Shown here: positions 10,514 through 22,923 of the stretch, one piece after another
Layout of the letters: each line of letters starts with the position of its first letter
Numbering within the stretch: the first letter of the stretch is position 1
DNA from: Apolygus lucorum
Lineage: Eukaryota; Arthropoda; Insecta; Hemiptera; Miridae
NCBI GenBank assembly: GCA_009739505.2
Contig: CM019167.2
Coordinates: forward strand, 104,970,800-105,034,799
Reading direction: 5' to 3'
Length of the DNA stretch: 64,000 nucleotides
Position numbers and translations under genes: made by a program
The notes under the pieces: model-generated
Seen by the model: only the letters and a program-made list of their open reading frames with translations
The model's database searches: none
What the model was told of the DNA's origin: nothing

Positions 10514-11209
10514 GGTTTATTATTTTCAATAATGAACCTTTGGAATCGACCAAGAAAAAAAAAATTTTAACACCCCCTCAAAATTTGATGGTTTACGTTT
10601 CAAGGTACGTAGAATCCAAAAATCGAATAAAAATTTGGCCGTCCGTCCGCCGTCCGCCGTACGCCGTCCGCCGTACGCCGTACGCGGCACTTTTGCCACT
10701 TAGCATTGACCGATTTTGATGAAATTTGGTGTGTAGGCTCCATCCGGGGTCTAGTTGTGCCCCTGAGCTTTTGGTTGATGTAGGTCACTTCTAAGGGTTC
10801 CAAAATCAATTTTGAAATTTTGAAAACGCCCTAACTCAAAAAATTTTGATATAAAGGTATTGTTTTTCCTTCAGTTTAAGATTCTATAGAATTTTTAGAA
10901 TTTTTTGAGACCACGCGGAGCCCTGTAGGACAAACCGTTCGCTCCCTACGAAAATTTAAGGGTTTTTATTGAAATATATATATATATATAAATCAAAACA
11001 CGAGTGTGAATCGCAAAAGAGGCCTAATCTCCGTTCAGATTAGAGCTGACCAAAATGCGATCGATGGTTGGTGATTTTGATATTTTTTAATTTTTTTTTT
11101 TGATTTTTTTTTTTTTTTCTTCTCTTCATCGGTATCGGATGGTTGGTGATTTTGTAGACGAATGATCTATATAGAAAAATAATAAACCATTGTGTAATAA
11201 TTTGCAGCG
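10514..11209 (+). repeat. Family-A repeat, full-length copy
   Basis: Close relative of the 9394 copy, with a shorter minisatellite (about 10640-10687) and a longer TA run near 10975-10992. It starts after CCTTTT and ends GCAGCG before TTTTT. Confidence 0.85.
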
Positions 11210-11344
11210 TTTTTGGATGGTCTTTCGATGGTGATCAAAGGTCTAAAGAAATATTGAAATCGTACAGATGTGTCGTAAACACTGTTCAAGTGAGTTTTAT
11301 CGACCCCTGATAAACTTACTTCACATTGGAAACAAGTGCATACC

Positions 11345-12130
11345 TACAAGTATTGCTTCTGAGTCTACCTAGGCTGCGGAAGCATTGTATTTTATTTTGG
11401 GAGGCCGACAAGAGTCCTCCAAAATGAAAATTTGTTTTTGCATTTGTAGCGTGAATTATTTTAGTTCCCGCCACAATCATAATGACGCGAATTCTCGATG
11501 CCGAGGTTACCGCCGTCCAACGCCAGATACCGCTTCACCTCATCGTTGGTACCTAATTGGTTAGAGATTTAGCTGACTGGTCTCATAGTTCTAAAGTTAT
11601 TTAGATTTACCGACTAGTATTCAATTTTGCTAAATCCAGAAATAGGTGGGACGAAATCAGCTGTTTGACGGATGGAGACGGATTTGACCTTTCAAAAGGC
11701 TCTCTCGGCCATTTTGCTTCCTAGTCTACCAAGGTAGCGGAAAGTGAAAACAAACACTTTTCAAGGTTGAAACATAAAAAAAAAAAATCATATCCAAAAT
11801 CAAAATTTACACTCGCATTTTACGTTTCAGATGTTCCTGAACAATTTTGGTTCCGCGTCTGTCTGTCATGAAATCCTTGTCACGGGCAAAGCTATACGAA
11901 GTTATTGTCCGTTTTCGATGCAATTATCAGGGATTGTGCGGGTTGGCATGAAAAAATGGTCCTCTATGAAAATCATTACTCCCAACCTGATGGTAACCTC
12001 TGCACATTTTTTCAAAAGTTTTTTTTGTAACTTTCTAAATTTGATTGAATTAACAGGATTTCTTCCGAATACCCTTTGTCTCGGAAAACATATTTTAGAG
12101 ACCAAAATCTGCGTCAAAAAAGACGAAAGT
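11345..12130 (+). repeat. Family-C repeat, one or two adjacent copies
   Basis: Family C is defined by a start GAGTCTACCAAGGTAGCGGAAG, a block AAAATCAAAATTTCCACTCG, then CCTGAACAATTTTGG, TCCGTGTCTGTCTGTC and TCATGAAATCCTTG. Here the start phrase occurs near 11360 and again near 11728, so a partial copy seems to precede a longer one. Other copies: 18400, 30690, 39040, 41300/48660 (split by BEL) and 62900 (minus). Confidence 0.65.
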
Positions 12131-13205
12131 AGCCATCATTAGGCTTTCTAGAGCAGTTGAAAATAGTGTGGATGCCAACACCACACTACTTTTCGACTTT
12201 TGTATATTGAAAATCTAGAATAAAAAAATTTTCACTAAAAAAAAGTGTTCATGTGGATTCAATTCCCGTGTTATCCCAGGAAGCAATATAAACTAGGTGC
12301 CTAAACTGAGTATCCCTTGAACGTTGTTTGAAAGCTCGAGTCGTTCCATCAAAGTTCCTGTCATCCTCAAGACGATTAGTTTCAGAATGTTCTATTAGCA
12401 ACTCAATTTACCGTCCAGGAAACTATTCAATGTAGTATGATGTCGAGAACTCGGTGGAAAGAAGGACGCTGAGGCGGCACAAACTCTAAGGGTCTTGTTC
12501 ATAAAGTGAAACATAAAACTGGAGTAAAATGCCGCTATACTCGGAAGTTCTTCTCATTAACACCCCACGGTAGCACCCCTGTGATCGACTTTAAGTGGGT
12601 ATTAGACGACCAGTCAATAACAGGTCTTTGCTCACTTACATTAAGGTACCATCGGGCGATTACATTAATTACGTAAATACAAACACCTATACACAGCTCG
12701 CATTTTCTTATTTCAGTATCAATCGTCGTCATTGTTCGTTCGTTGTGTTCTCCAGGTAGGAAAGCACTCTATTCGTGCAAGATCTTGTACGAGCGATTCA
12801 TTCTAGAGTGACTGATCTTACGAATGCTGGGAGGAGAAACGTTTATATGGTTTGCATTTGTGGCGATGGCAGCTAAAAGACGAGTGACCAATTAGGCCCC
12901 GTGGGACTTGGAGCTAAACTCTCAAGCCGTGAAATGAGAAGTGAGAGGTGGAGGTGCGTCGGCGACAGAGATGGGCAGAAATCAGTTACCAACTAACAAA
13001 TTATTCGAACTCGACTCCGGCTACAAATAAAACTTCTAGTTATTAGTTGATTTGGCAAATAATTTCTCTTAACTTCATTAGCTGTAGTGTTAGAATTGTT
13101 GTAACAATTAAATTGACCCCAAATGTTGCTTCTCACCACTAAAAATAGATTTAGTTGTAATTGAGGTTGAGTTCTGATAATTTAGTAACAACTGATTATT
13201 TTAAA
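12131..13205. other. Unassigned spacer
   Basis: No gene or clear repeat recognised. Confidence 0.4.
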
Positions 13206-13460
13206 AATAAAACCCTCATGTTTGGAAACTGATTCAAAAGGGCCAAAAAAAAAAAAAAAAAAATTGATCCAAATGTACGGAAACTCAACCAAACGGCCGG
13301 AAACGGATACAACCAGCTAGATCAGTTTTTAAACTTTTGGATTAGTTTCCCCACTAACCCTTTTGATCAGTTTACAATGGTTCGGATCAGTTTCCTCACT
13401 AACCTTTTGGTCTGCTCCCCGACCAAACCTTTGGATCAGTTTCCAAAAGTAAATCTATAA
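13206..13460. repeat. Degenerate array of a GGATCAGTTTCC motif in both orientations
   Basis: GGAAACTGAT / GATCC-type phrases run in one orientation up to about 13310. From there GATCAGTTT...CCTTTTGG phrases recur in the opposite orientation at roughly 30-50 bp spacing. An A run lies at about 13246-13263. Confidence 0.55.
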
Positions 13461-14814
13461 TGCTAATAATCCTGAAGTATCAAGTTGAACACAACTAATG
13501 ATAAATAATAAGCAATAATATTCTCAATAAGAAATGTACGAGTATTTTATCAATTTTTCAAACAAACGAAGCTATTAAAGATTTTAAAGAACAAATTGAG
13601 GGCGTACATTTTGGGATTCAAATGAAATTTGTATTAAAACTTTCAGTGAAGAGCAAACCTCAATTCTTTCGAAACACAAGTAAGTACTATCTATTTCTAT
13701 GCATCAAGGATTCGAATTTCGTAAAACCCTAAATTCGCTCATAAAACCGTTAATTGAATCCGCATATGCATTGAATCTAACCCAAATAACAAAGACTTCT
13801 TGAGTAACATTTTGTGTTTTTCCTCGCATATTTTTGTTACGAAAGGTACTTTTGTCACGAAAAGCACTAAACCAAATGTTTTCAGTAATTTTGGAGATAT
13901 CCTTTTCACCGAAACGAAAGTCGTAAGATGAAGTGCGTGTCGGTTAGGGATAACTTCGACCCCACGGAGGAAGAGGCTGTTAACAACGAATTGCGGGAGC
14001 CCTAAGGAATATGCATGCTCTTCAGTCTTTTGATGATGTAGCGAGAAAAAGAAATCGGTATAAAAAGGGAGGCACCGAGCCTGAGTGTCTCCTCAATTTT
14101 TAACCTTCTGTTTAATATTGATGGGCCTCCAGGACTAAGTCATCTATTATCCCGAAAAACTCTGTCGACGAGTGGAGTTATCTATTAAGCCCAGCGCGCT
14201 GAATTTTAATGTGAGAGAAGCCACCAAAATTTTCATCTTGTCTCTCAGGTTGGGGAGTTTTGAGATAATCCGTAAAGTACAACAAGTAGTCATAACAAGT
14301 AATTCTCATCACTTTACTCTTTCCCTCCAACTTTGTTAGGTAGACACATGTTTATGCGTACGTGAACCAAAATAATAATACTAATGCACATAATCTAAGA
14401 ATCTGTTTACTGTAAATTATTAGCTACTATTATTTCAAGCATTCAGCACAGAGAACTCAGAGGGTGGATTCATAAAATCCCTGCTCTCCTTCCTATTCGT
14501 GATCCCACTCAGTAACAGAGGAAGCGCACTCTTCAGGCCGTCCCCGAAATTAGAGGGCATTTGAGGCAGAGCATGCTCGGTACCCTTTGTCCATTCAAGC
14601 TCCAACATTTGGGAAGAAATACCTCCTGTTTGAGAGAACCTCCACTCCTGAGTAAAGTCCTGCGAGGGTTGGATGTACCCACTCCTATTCAAGAAGCAAA
14701 CCTACCCCTTGGGAGACAAATATCTGAGAGTAACTTTATCTGATGAGCTGGAGAAAATGTACTTTCAAAAATGGGGAATTTGCCCTCACATTTTTCAATT
14801 TTTTTTTTTTTCAG
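13461..14814. other. Unassigned spacer
   Basis: No gene recognised. The frames at 14435-14743 lie on opposite strands of the same DNA and match nothing I know. Confidence 0.4.
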
Positions 14815-15290
14815 GGTTCACTGATATGGAAGAAATCCATAGTGTGCTGCTCGAAAAAGCATTCAAAAATTCAGAGAATTTGAAGAAGATGGAAATTTTA
14901 AATGTAGCAGCAATCTGTATATGGGGACAGCCATGTTGCAACGGATCCGGCTTCCTAACCAATCTCACTTCATGGGGGGATCTGTGCCCCTCACGATAGT
15001 ATTGCTACTTCTGGAAGCATAAACGAAACTATAGCTTACATGGTGAACACAGGAGTGCGCGCGCGACTGGGGGAGGGAAAAATGCGTTTACGCAAAAGTG
15101 ACCAAAAGGAGAAATTTTACTCACTCAGTTTTACAATACAATTCTACGATTCTATAATTGGTTTATCAAGCACTATTAGTCTTCATCTTCTCTTATTTAG
15201 TTTCCATATTAGTTAATTTCGTTATTTGAATCACATTATTTGAGTTATGTGTGGGTCGTTTCATGTGGTCACAAGGACGTCTACAACTCT
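14815..15290 (+). repeat. Family-B repeat with remnant reading frame
   Basis: Related in inverted orientation to 31158-31640. Both copies have GGTTCACTGATATGG just before an ATG, and the first 31 codons read similarly (HSVLL-x-KA-x-KN, then NVAAIC), agreeing at about 22 of 31 residues. Downstream both carry the AATCACATTATT / CTACAACTCT segment. The frame is open to 14999 here. The original product is unknown. Confidence 0.6.
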
Positions 15291-15596
15291 ACCTGTTGAC
15301 GTTCTTTGATACTGCCTATTTGCTGAGATACTTCTTTTACGCTTCGCCAGAGCACGGCATGTGAATTTGGTCAGTTTTTGCGTCGTTTTGAGGAAGAAAC
15401 CCCGGGTTGTGACGTCTTCAGCTTCCCTCAATTTTCGCGGTATTTTTTGACAGAGGCTTCACTTGTTCAGGCATTTTCTTCTACGGTAATTTTTTCCCTT
15501 GGATATTCCTGGTGTTAAACGTTATTATAGGGCTCTATCATAGGATTTGACTTGAAAAATTCCAGAACCTAAAATTGAGGCAAATTCCCCATTATT
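15291..15596. other. Unassigned spacer
   Basis: Nothing recognised between the family-B copy and the LINE tail. Confidence 0.4.
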
Positions 15597-15872
15597 CAGT
15601 TATGGGGCTATGCCAAAAAATCAAACATTAATAAAATCCAAACCTCCCAAAATAAAATACTGAGAAGTATAGTGCGTGCACCTTGGTACATGAGGAAAGA
15701 TGATATTCATCGAGACTTGGGGATGGAAACAGTCCACGAAATTATTGCAAGGTACTCAAGGAGGCACGAACAACACCTCCACAATCATGAGAACCTGGAA
15801 ATGCTCTACGTTTTGGACAGCGAAGATGAACTCCGGCGACTCAAGCGAAAAAAACCACATGGACTTAGCTAG
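15597..15872 (+). pseudogene. Jockey-like LINE reverse transcriptase C-terminus
   Basis: Open from QLWGYAKKSN at 15597 to a stop at 15872, about 91 codons. Features typical of the very end of Jockey-clade ORF2: LWG near the start, NKILRSIVRAPWYMR, then DIHRDL, and a terminal DELRRLKRKKP. In the full protein this lies far downstream of the RT core (YADD), which is absent, so it is a 5'-truncated retrotransposition product. The ATG at 15672 is an internal Met. The reading is undamaged, suggesting a fairly young insertion. Confidence 0.8.
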
Positions 15873-16040
15873 TGCTGTTAAAGTGCAGTTATAGCTCAGT
15901 GTTGAAGATACTGTTATGAGAAGGGACTGCGTTTTACTGTGAACGGGCTCTCAAGGAGTGTAGTAATGATATGTAATATTGCTAGATGGATTGTATTTAA
16001 TATTCAGTTGCAATAATAAATCACGTTAAAAAAAAAAAAA
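15597..16040 (+). mobile_element. 5'-truncated Jockey-like LINE with poly(A)
   Basis: The coding end is followed by about 155 bp of 3' UTR, an AATAAA-type signal near 16014, and a poly(A) run at 16028-16040. The length and the 5' truncation fit target-primed reverse transcription. No clear target-site duplication was found. Confidence 0.75.
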
Positions 16041-17397
16041 TCTCCATTAAGTCATTGAGTCTTAAGAACGCGAGTCGGAGAGTTTGAAAACAGCAAGCGC
16101 TGGAAAAAGCGCACCGGTATTCGGTATGGTACCGCATCTGTATTCGTTAGAAGTCAGTGGGTGGTTTTTGATACCATGGCACCATGATGAGAATTTAGTA
16201 TCTATGTACCTACCTTAGAATAGCTCAAAAAATTGAAGGTTAGTTACTATCCTCTTTAAAGCTTAATAATATTGAATATTGCGTATTTTAGTTCACACCC
16301 ACCCTTACATTCTCCCTATGTTTATCTGCAAAGTAGTGTTGAATTAGAATGACGTTTGTGTCGAACAAAGCACGAATCTCAAAAATCGGTTGAGAACTGA
16401 GTGCTGGGCGGTGCACACAAGAAACGAGGAGAGTCTGGAGTGTTAGGCGTACAACTGCGAGTATTTCTTCCAATTTGGATTCTAAATGATCTGGTTCGGG
16501 GGAGGTCCGATGTAGTTCTTGAGTTTTCAGCAATGACAGAATAAATTAATTCATTAATTCACTCAAGGAACTCAGGTATGAATATAGCGGTAAGTAACTG
16601 TACATGGTCCTCTCTTCTCTGTCAGTGTTCTGTTCCAACCTAGATAGTAGTGAGGAATGTCCTAAAATGTAGGGTGAAGCTTAGAAACAGATGTTTTCAA
16701 TTTAGGTGACGTATACAAGACTAGCAACCCGAAAACACGCTGCACTCCTTGTCCTTTATTTCTTTTTCTTCAAAATCAACAAGATTCCAGAGTTATAACG
16801 TTTTTTTTTTCTTTTTCAGAACGGGGCCAGCGATTCCGTGCATAAGGTGCCAGGTTTCCTTCCTCCTCTCCTCCTTCGTTCACAAATACAGAAGTGTGGT
16901 TTTTGCTGCTCCGACACCTCCTGGCTAAGCCTAACACTGAGTTAGCCGCTGTGGCAGTAATCTCAGATATCGTTTACACTTGGGGGACCGGAATTAAAGT
17001 CATATACCAAAGCCGGAGCCCCCTCCATTGCAGCTGGGAGAAATATACGACCCTCGCCAACCCATGATGTGCTGTCGCAATGAAACCGAACACTGCCGTT
17101 CCACACCAGTAACTTCATGTCATGGCAAGCACTTTTCTTTCTCTCGTCTTGCAATAAGTACTGGTTCAGCGACACGAGTAAACATATACATTCCGTCTAA
17201 TAATTATTATCATTACGTCTGATATAAGTATTATTACATAATATTAGGTCTAATAATGACGATTTTCAGTTACCTCTATTTAATAACGGTGGAAATATTT
17301 AGGGGATATTAGGGGATATTATTATAATAATATGTTACGTCTGATAATGATTATTATCTGTTACCTCTATTCAATAGGAATCATCTATTCAATTTTT
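16041..17397. other. Unassigned spacer
   Basis: No gene recognised. Small open frames on both strands overlap near 16963-17222 without known motifs. Confidence 0.4.
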
Positions 17398-18177
17398 GGT
17401 TCATTATTTTCAATAATGAACCGTTGGAATCGACCAAGGGAAAAATTTTGTGAACACCTCTCAAAATTTTTTGGTTTAAGTTTCAAGGTACGTAGAATCC
17501 GAAAATCGAATACAAAATTGTCCGTCCGTCCGCCTTACGCGGCACTTTCCCTAGTTACCATGGACCGATTTTGATGAAATTTGGTATGTAGGCTCCATTT
17601 GGGGTCTAGTTGTGCCCCAAAGCTTTTGGTTGGTATCAGTCACTTCTAGAGGGTGAAAATTAAGGGTTGATATTTTCAATAGTGCCCTAGCTCGAAAACT
17701 CTCGAAATGAAGGTATCGTTTTTTCACCAATTTTAAATAGTATTAAATTTTTAAAATTTTTTGAGACCACCCGGAGCTCTCTAGGACTAACCGTTCGCTC
17801 CCCACGAGAACTTAAGGGTTGGACTTACGGTAAATCAGAAACACGTGCGTGAATCGCAAAAGAGGCCTAATCTCCGTTCAAATTTTAGCTGACCAAAATG
17901 TGATCGTTGTTCGTTTCTTTGAATTGTACTCAGTTCTACGTCCTTAGCAACCAGTAATCGAATTTCCTAATAGTTAGGGTATAAGAATAGTTCCTAATAA
18001 TTCATGTTTCTTCGAACTGAGTGTGAAGCGTTTATTTGACCAAATAAACTTGATCGTTAAGTAGGTATGTGGTAGGTAGGTAGTAACTATGGTCGTTAAC
18101 AACGGCAAAGCCGTGTTCTTTGCAGACGAGTGATCTATATAGACAAATAATAAACCGTTGTGTAATAATTCGCAGCG
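17398..18177 (+). repeat. Family-A repeat, long older-type copy with perfect end hairpin
   Basis: The 5' end forms a perfect 11-bp hairpin, GGTTCATTATT / TTC / AATAATGAACC. The minisatellite is nearly absent. The tail includes the longer segment shared with 8488-9175 (GGTAGGTAGTAAC..., AACGGCAAAGCCGTG). The 3' end continues into a palindrome at 18147-18255. Confidence 0.85.
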
Positions 18178-18255
18178 TTTCTAGGGACTATTTCAACATA
18201 ATATGTTGAAATAGTCCCTAGAAACGCTGCGAATTATTACACAACGGTTTATTAT
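18147..18255. repeat. 109-bp perfect palindrome made of two facing family-A ends
   Basis: 54-bp arms around position 18201 are exact reverse complements, apart from the unpaired centre base. Each arm holds the family-A 3' end (AATAATAAACCGTTGTG...GCGTTT) plus 24 bp of adjacent non-element DNA (from TCTAGGGACTATTT). The mirror stops inside the element at the AATAATAAACC motif. Further partial copies of TAATTATTACACAACGG follow to about 18290. Confidence 0.95.
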
Positions 18256-18399
18256 GTAACTCTAATTATTACACAACGGTAATTATTACATATTATGTAA
18301 CTCTTCATTTTCAGCAAGTCTTAACTGATTCTCCTCGTTAATCATGAATTTTTTTTTTTTGAGCGATTTTAGTCGAGATGATTCTGCTTAAGTTTCCTA

Positions 18400-18690
18400 C
18401 AAAAGTTGGCAGCAAAATCTCCCAAAATAAACATTTTCTTTCGCATTTAGCGTTTCGGAGGTTTTTGAACAATGTTGGTTCCGTGCCTGACTGTCGGTGG
18501 GTGTTAGGAATTCGTCCCGGAAATAACTATATGAAATCTTGACACAATTTTCTTGAAATGTCCATGGTTGGTGGGAGTGAACCTATAGACGTTCCCCAGT
18601 GAATTTCATCGCCATCGGACAAACAGTAGCGTCTATATCGCGCGAAAACTTGATTTTATATAAACATACGAGTACATTTCTCGATATAGT
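18400..18690 (+). repeat. Family-C repeat, diverged
   Basis: Contains CCAAAATAAA-x-ATTT, a TTTCG-x-GTTTTTGAACAATGTTGGTTCCGTG block and a weak match to the rest. The start phrase is lost. Confidence 0.55.
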
Positions 18691-19195
18691 TTTAGTTCTG
18701 GCCACTACAGTTCATTGAATGCTTCACAATCCAATCAGTAGGTGCCAGCGCTAGTAAATGAAAACGCAATATACACGACGAACTAAAGGACCTTTTTCGT
18801 TTTTTGAAGTCGTTCAAAAAGTCGAACAAAGTCATAATGACAGCGAATAATTTGTCGATCGTACTCATAAAGGTCAATATGGATAGTTGTAAAAATAACC
18901 GTGAACGTTGTACTTCATAAACCCACATTAATCTACGTGAGGAAGCTATTCCACCCATTGTTGGATGTCGTGTTTGGTTTCGTTAATCCCTTTATGAGAA
19001 CTACACTTTACTCCTTGCAATCTCACGGAATTGAAGTCTCGCAAGATTGTTGTGGGATTGTAGTCTCGCAACACAAAAGTATCAACGGCAAATTGTACTG
19101 CCTCCTCTTTGCCAGTCCTTTCAGTTACGTTGACAGTTTTGTGTGAAGATTAAACGGACAACGCGAAATTCCAAGCAAATTTAAACGTCCATTTT
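18691..19195. other. Unassigned spacer
   Basis: No known motif. Opposed frames of 88 and 81 codons are probably chance. Confidence 0.4.
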
Positions 19196-20505
19196 GGTTT
19201 ATTATTTTCAATAATGAACCTTTGGAATCGACCAAGAAAAAAAAAATTTTAACACCCCCTCAAAATTTGATGGTTTACGTTTCAAGGTACGTAGAATCCA
19301 AAAATCGAATAAAAATTTGGCCGTCCGTCCGCCGTACGCCGTACGCGGCACTTTTGCCTCTTAGCATTGACCGATTTTGATGAAATTTGGTATGTAGGCT
19401 CCATTTGGGGTCTAGTTGTGCCCCGAAGCTTTTGGTTGATGTAGGTCAATCCTAAGGGTTCCAAAATCAATTTTGAAATTTTGAAAACGCCCTAACTCAA
19501 AAACTTTCGATATAAAGGTATTGTTTTTCCTTCAAATTAAGATTCTATAGAATTTTTAGAATTTTTTGAGACCACGCGGAGCTCTGTAGGACAAACCGTT
19601 CGCTCCCTACGAAAATTTAAGGGTTTATATTGAAATTTATATATATATAAATCAAAACACGTGTGTGAACTTCAAAAGAGGCCTAATCTCCGTTCAAATT
19701 AGAGCTGACCGAAATACGATCGATGGTTGGTGATTTTGATTTTTTTATTTTTTTTTGGTTTATTATTTTCAATAATGAACCTTTGGAATCGACCAAGAAA
19801 AAAATTTTTTTAACACCCCCTCAAAATTTGATGGTTTACGTTTCAAGGTACGTAGAATCCAAAAATCGAATAAAAATTTGGCCGTCCGTCCGCCGTCCGC
19901 CGTACGCCGTCCGCCGTCCGCCGTCCGCCGTCCGCCGTCCGCCGTCCGCCGTACGCGGCACTTTTGCCACTTAGCATTGACCGATTTTGATGAAATTTGG
20001 TATGTAGGCTCCATTTGGGGTCTAGTTGTGCCCCAAAGATTTTGGTTGAGGTAGGTCACTTCTAAGGGTTCCAAAATCAATTTTGAAATTTTGAAAACGC
20101 CCTAACTCAAAAAATTTTGATATAAAGGTATTGTTTTTCCTTCAATTTAAGATTCTATAGAATTTTTAAAATTTTTTGAGACCACCCGGAGCTCTGTAGG
20201 ACAAACCGTTCGCTCACTACGAGAATTTAAAGTTTGGACGTACGCTAAATCAGAAACACGAGTGTGAATCGCAAAGAGGCCTAATCTCCGTTCAAATTAA
20301 AGCTGAACGAAATGCGATCGATGTTTTTCTTCATGTTGGATGGTTGGTGGCTTTGCAGACGAGTGATCTATATAGAAAAATAAAAAATAATAAACCATTG
20401 TGTAATAATTTGCAGCGTTTTTTCTCTTCATATTGGATGGTTGGTGATTTTGTAGACGAGTGATCTATATAAAAATAATAAACCGTTGTGTAATAATTTG
20501 CAGCG
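19196..20505 (+). repeat. Family-A repeat interrupted by another family-A copy
   Basis: The 5' part is 19196-19756 and the 3' part resumes at 20418 (TCTCTTCATATTGGATGG) to 20505 (GCAGCG). The interruption falls in the T-rich tract that is continuous in the copy at 9394, so the host copy has been opened within a run of T. Confidence 0.85.
19757..20417 (+). repeat. Family-A repeat nested inside another copy
   Basis: 661 bp, starting after TTTTTT and ending GCAGCG before TTTT. It carries the longest minisatellite in the window (about nine 7-bp units, 19883-19956). Its tail has the AACGAAATGCGATCGATG variant and a duplicated AATAAAAAATAATAAACC. Confidence 0.9.
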
Positions 20506-20508
20506 TTT

Positions 20509-21189
20509 GGTTTATTATTTTAAATAATGAACCTTTGGAATCGACCAAGAAAAAAAAAAATTTAACACCCCCTCAAAATTTGATGGTTTACGTTTCAAGG
20601 TACGTAGAATCCAAAAATCGAATAAAAATTTGGCCGTCCGTCCGCCGTACGCCGTACGCGGCACTTTTGCCACTTAGCATTGACCGATTTTGATGAAATT
20701 TGGTATGTAGGCTCCATTTGGGGTCTAGTTGTGCCCCGAAGCTTTTGGTTGATGTAGGTCACTCCTAAGGGTTCCAAAATCACTTTTGAAATTTTGAAAA
20801 CGCCCTAACTAAAAAAATTTCGATATAAAGGTATTGTTTTTCCTTCAAATTAAGATTCTATAGAATTTTTAGAATTTTTTGAGACCACGCGGAGCTCTGT
20901 AGGACAAACCGTTCGTTCCCTACGAAAATTTAAGGGTTTATATTGAAATATATATACCTACATATAAATCCAAACACGAGTGTGAATCGCAAAAGAGGCC
21001 TAATCTCCGTTCAAATTAGAGCTGACCCAAATGCAATCAATGGTTGGTGATTTTGATTTTTTTTAAAATTTTTTTTTGATTTTTTTTAAATTTTTTTTTA
21101 AATTTTTCTCTTTATGTTGGATGGTTGGTGATTTTGTAGACGAGTGATCTATATAAAAATAATAAACCGTTGTGTAATAATTTGCAGCG
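20509..21189 (+). repeat. Family-A repeat, directly abutting the previous copy
   Basis: Starts three bases (TTT) after the end of the interrupted copy, head to tail. Short minisatellite. 3' end GCAGCG at 21189. Confidence 0.9.
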
Positions 21190-22375
21190 TTTAATCTCAA
21201 TAAGTGCTCTTTCGCGGGACATTACAGCAGACTACCGTTGAATGATTTAGCCGTGTAAAAGTTGCACTTGATGGCCCACAGTTGCGCACAGCGTACAATG
21301 AGCTGAAATAAACCATCTCTTCAGCCAGCTTACTACGTACAAGAAGCAAAGTTTATCGGTTGAGCCGTTTGCTAGAAACATCTATTGAAAAACAGACAGA
21401 AGACCAAATGATTTCCCGGGCAACGCACGGATAAAAAGCTAAAAATTATTACACAATGGTAGGCACCTTTATTAACTTTCTGTGAAGTCCACCTTCTAAG
21501 GACCAGGGGTAGGCGGGAGGGGTGGGGTTTGGGTCCTCATGGCGAGGCTAGAGGGAATCTCGCGTTCAAATAAATTTCACAATATACGCGCATTTAATAA
21601 TAATTTATCGTTGATCGTCTGGGTGGTTTCATTCGTTTGTTAAAATGTAACACCACCTTAAATCGATTGAAAAAATCATAGAACGTTCATTAATTCGTTA
21701 ATTAATTATCCTAATTAAGCAAAAGTTTGGTCCCACAAGGCCCTGGGTGATGTCAAAAAATTCTTTAAAATTTAGGAAATTTTAAAATAATGAAAAAACA
21801 TTACCTCAATTTCAAAAGTTTTTGAGGAGGTTGGGAGCTTTGAAAACGTCTACTGTCACGTTTTAACCCTTAGAAGTGTCTAAAAAAACCAAAAGCTCCG
21901 GGGCACAACTCCCAAATGGAGCCAATGTACAAAATTTCATCGAAATCGAGTGTCTTGTACTTCCCGGTTTCTTATGAAGGCTTTTTGGATTTAAAAAAAA
22001 CTCGAAGCAAATTTCGGAGAAGAAAAATTCGATTTTGGAAATCGGTTCAGTTGAATAAAAGTTGGGCACAATTGCGCACCGAGTATAAAATTCTAAAACA
22101 TCCTTAAGCTCTTCCTCTGAACATAGGTACTGCATGACTGAACCAAATATGGTGGTTTCGTCAATTCCTTGCCAATTCGTTCGCAATAATTAGACGACCC
22201 AAAGCCCTTTGAGTTCGCGGAGTAAAACCTTCAAATTGATTTAGGGCTCATCATATGGGAAATTTAACAATCTTTCCAACGGTGTTTGAATTTGGATGGA
22301 AAGTGAGGAAGTTTTGCCCATTTTAGGGCCGGAAGGTCGATAAAACTTCAAAAAAACTTCAAAAAATTAAAAAAA
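21190..22375. other. Unassigned spacer with a degenerate family-A segment
   Basis: A minus-oriented decayed family-A segment lies at about 21770-21960 (CTTAGAAGTG, AAGCTCCGGGGCACAACT, ATTTCATCGAAATCG). The rest, including a 107-codon minus frame at 21863-22186 that overlaps the repeat, is not recognised. Confidence 0.5.
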
Positions 22376-22923
22376 CGCTGCAAATTATTACACAAAGGTT
22401 TATTATTTTTCTATATAGATCACTCTTCTGCAAAGAACACGGCTTTACCATTGTACCACCAACCAACTTGAAGAAAAACATCGATCGCATTTCGGTCAGC
22501 CAAAATTTGAACGGAGAATTAGGCCTCTTTTACGATTCATACTCGTGTTTCTGATTTATCGTATGTTCAACCTTTAAAATTCAAAATTTAAATTCTGGTA
22601 GGAGCGAACCTTAATCACACAAATTTTTGAGTTAGGGCGTTTTCAAAATTTCAACCCTTATTTTTCTACCCTTAGAAGTGACCTACATCAAACAAAAGCT
22701 TCAGGGCACAACTAGACCCCAAATGGAGACTACATACCAAATTCCATCAAAATCGGTCAATGCTAAGTGAGGAAAGATCCGCGTACGGCGGACGGACGGC
22801 CAAATTTTTATTCGATTTTTGGATACTACATATCTTGAAACGTAAACCAACAAATTTTGAAGGGGGTTGAAAATTTCTTTTACTTGGTCGATTCCAAAGG
22901 TTCATTGTTGAAAATAATAAACC
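22376..22923 (-). repeat. Family-A repeat, shorter copy
   Basis: Minus orientation from CGCTGCAAATTATTACAC to AATAATAAACC, 548 bp. It has one or two minisatellite units and a short deletion relative to the 9394 copy near the GGAGCGAACC segment. Confidence 0.85.
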
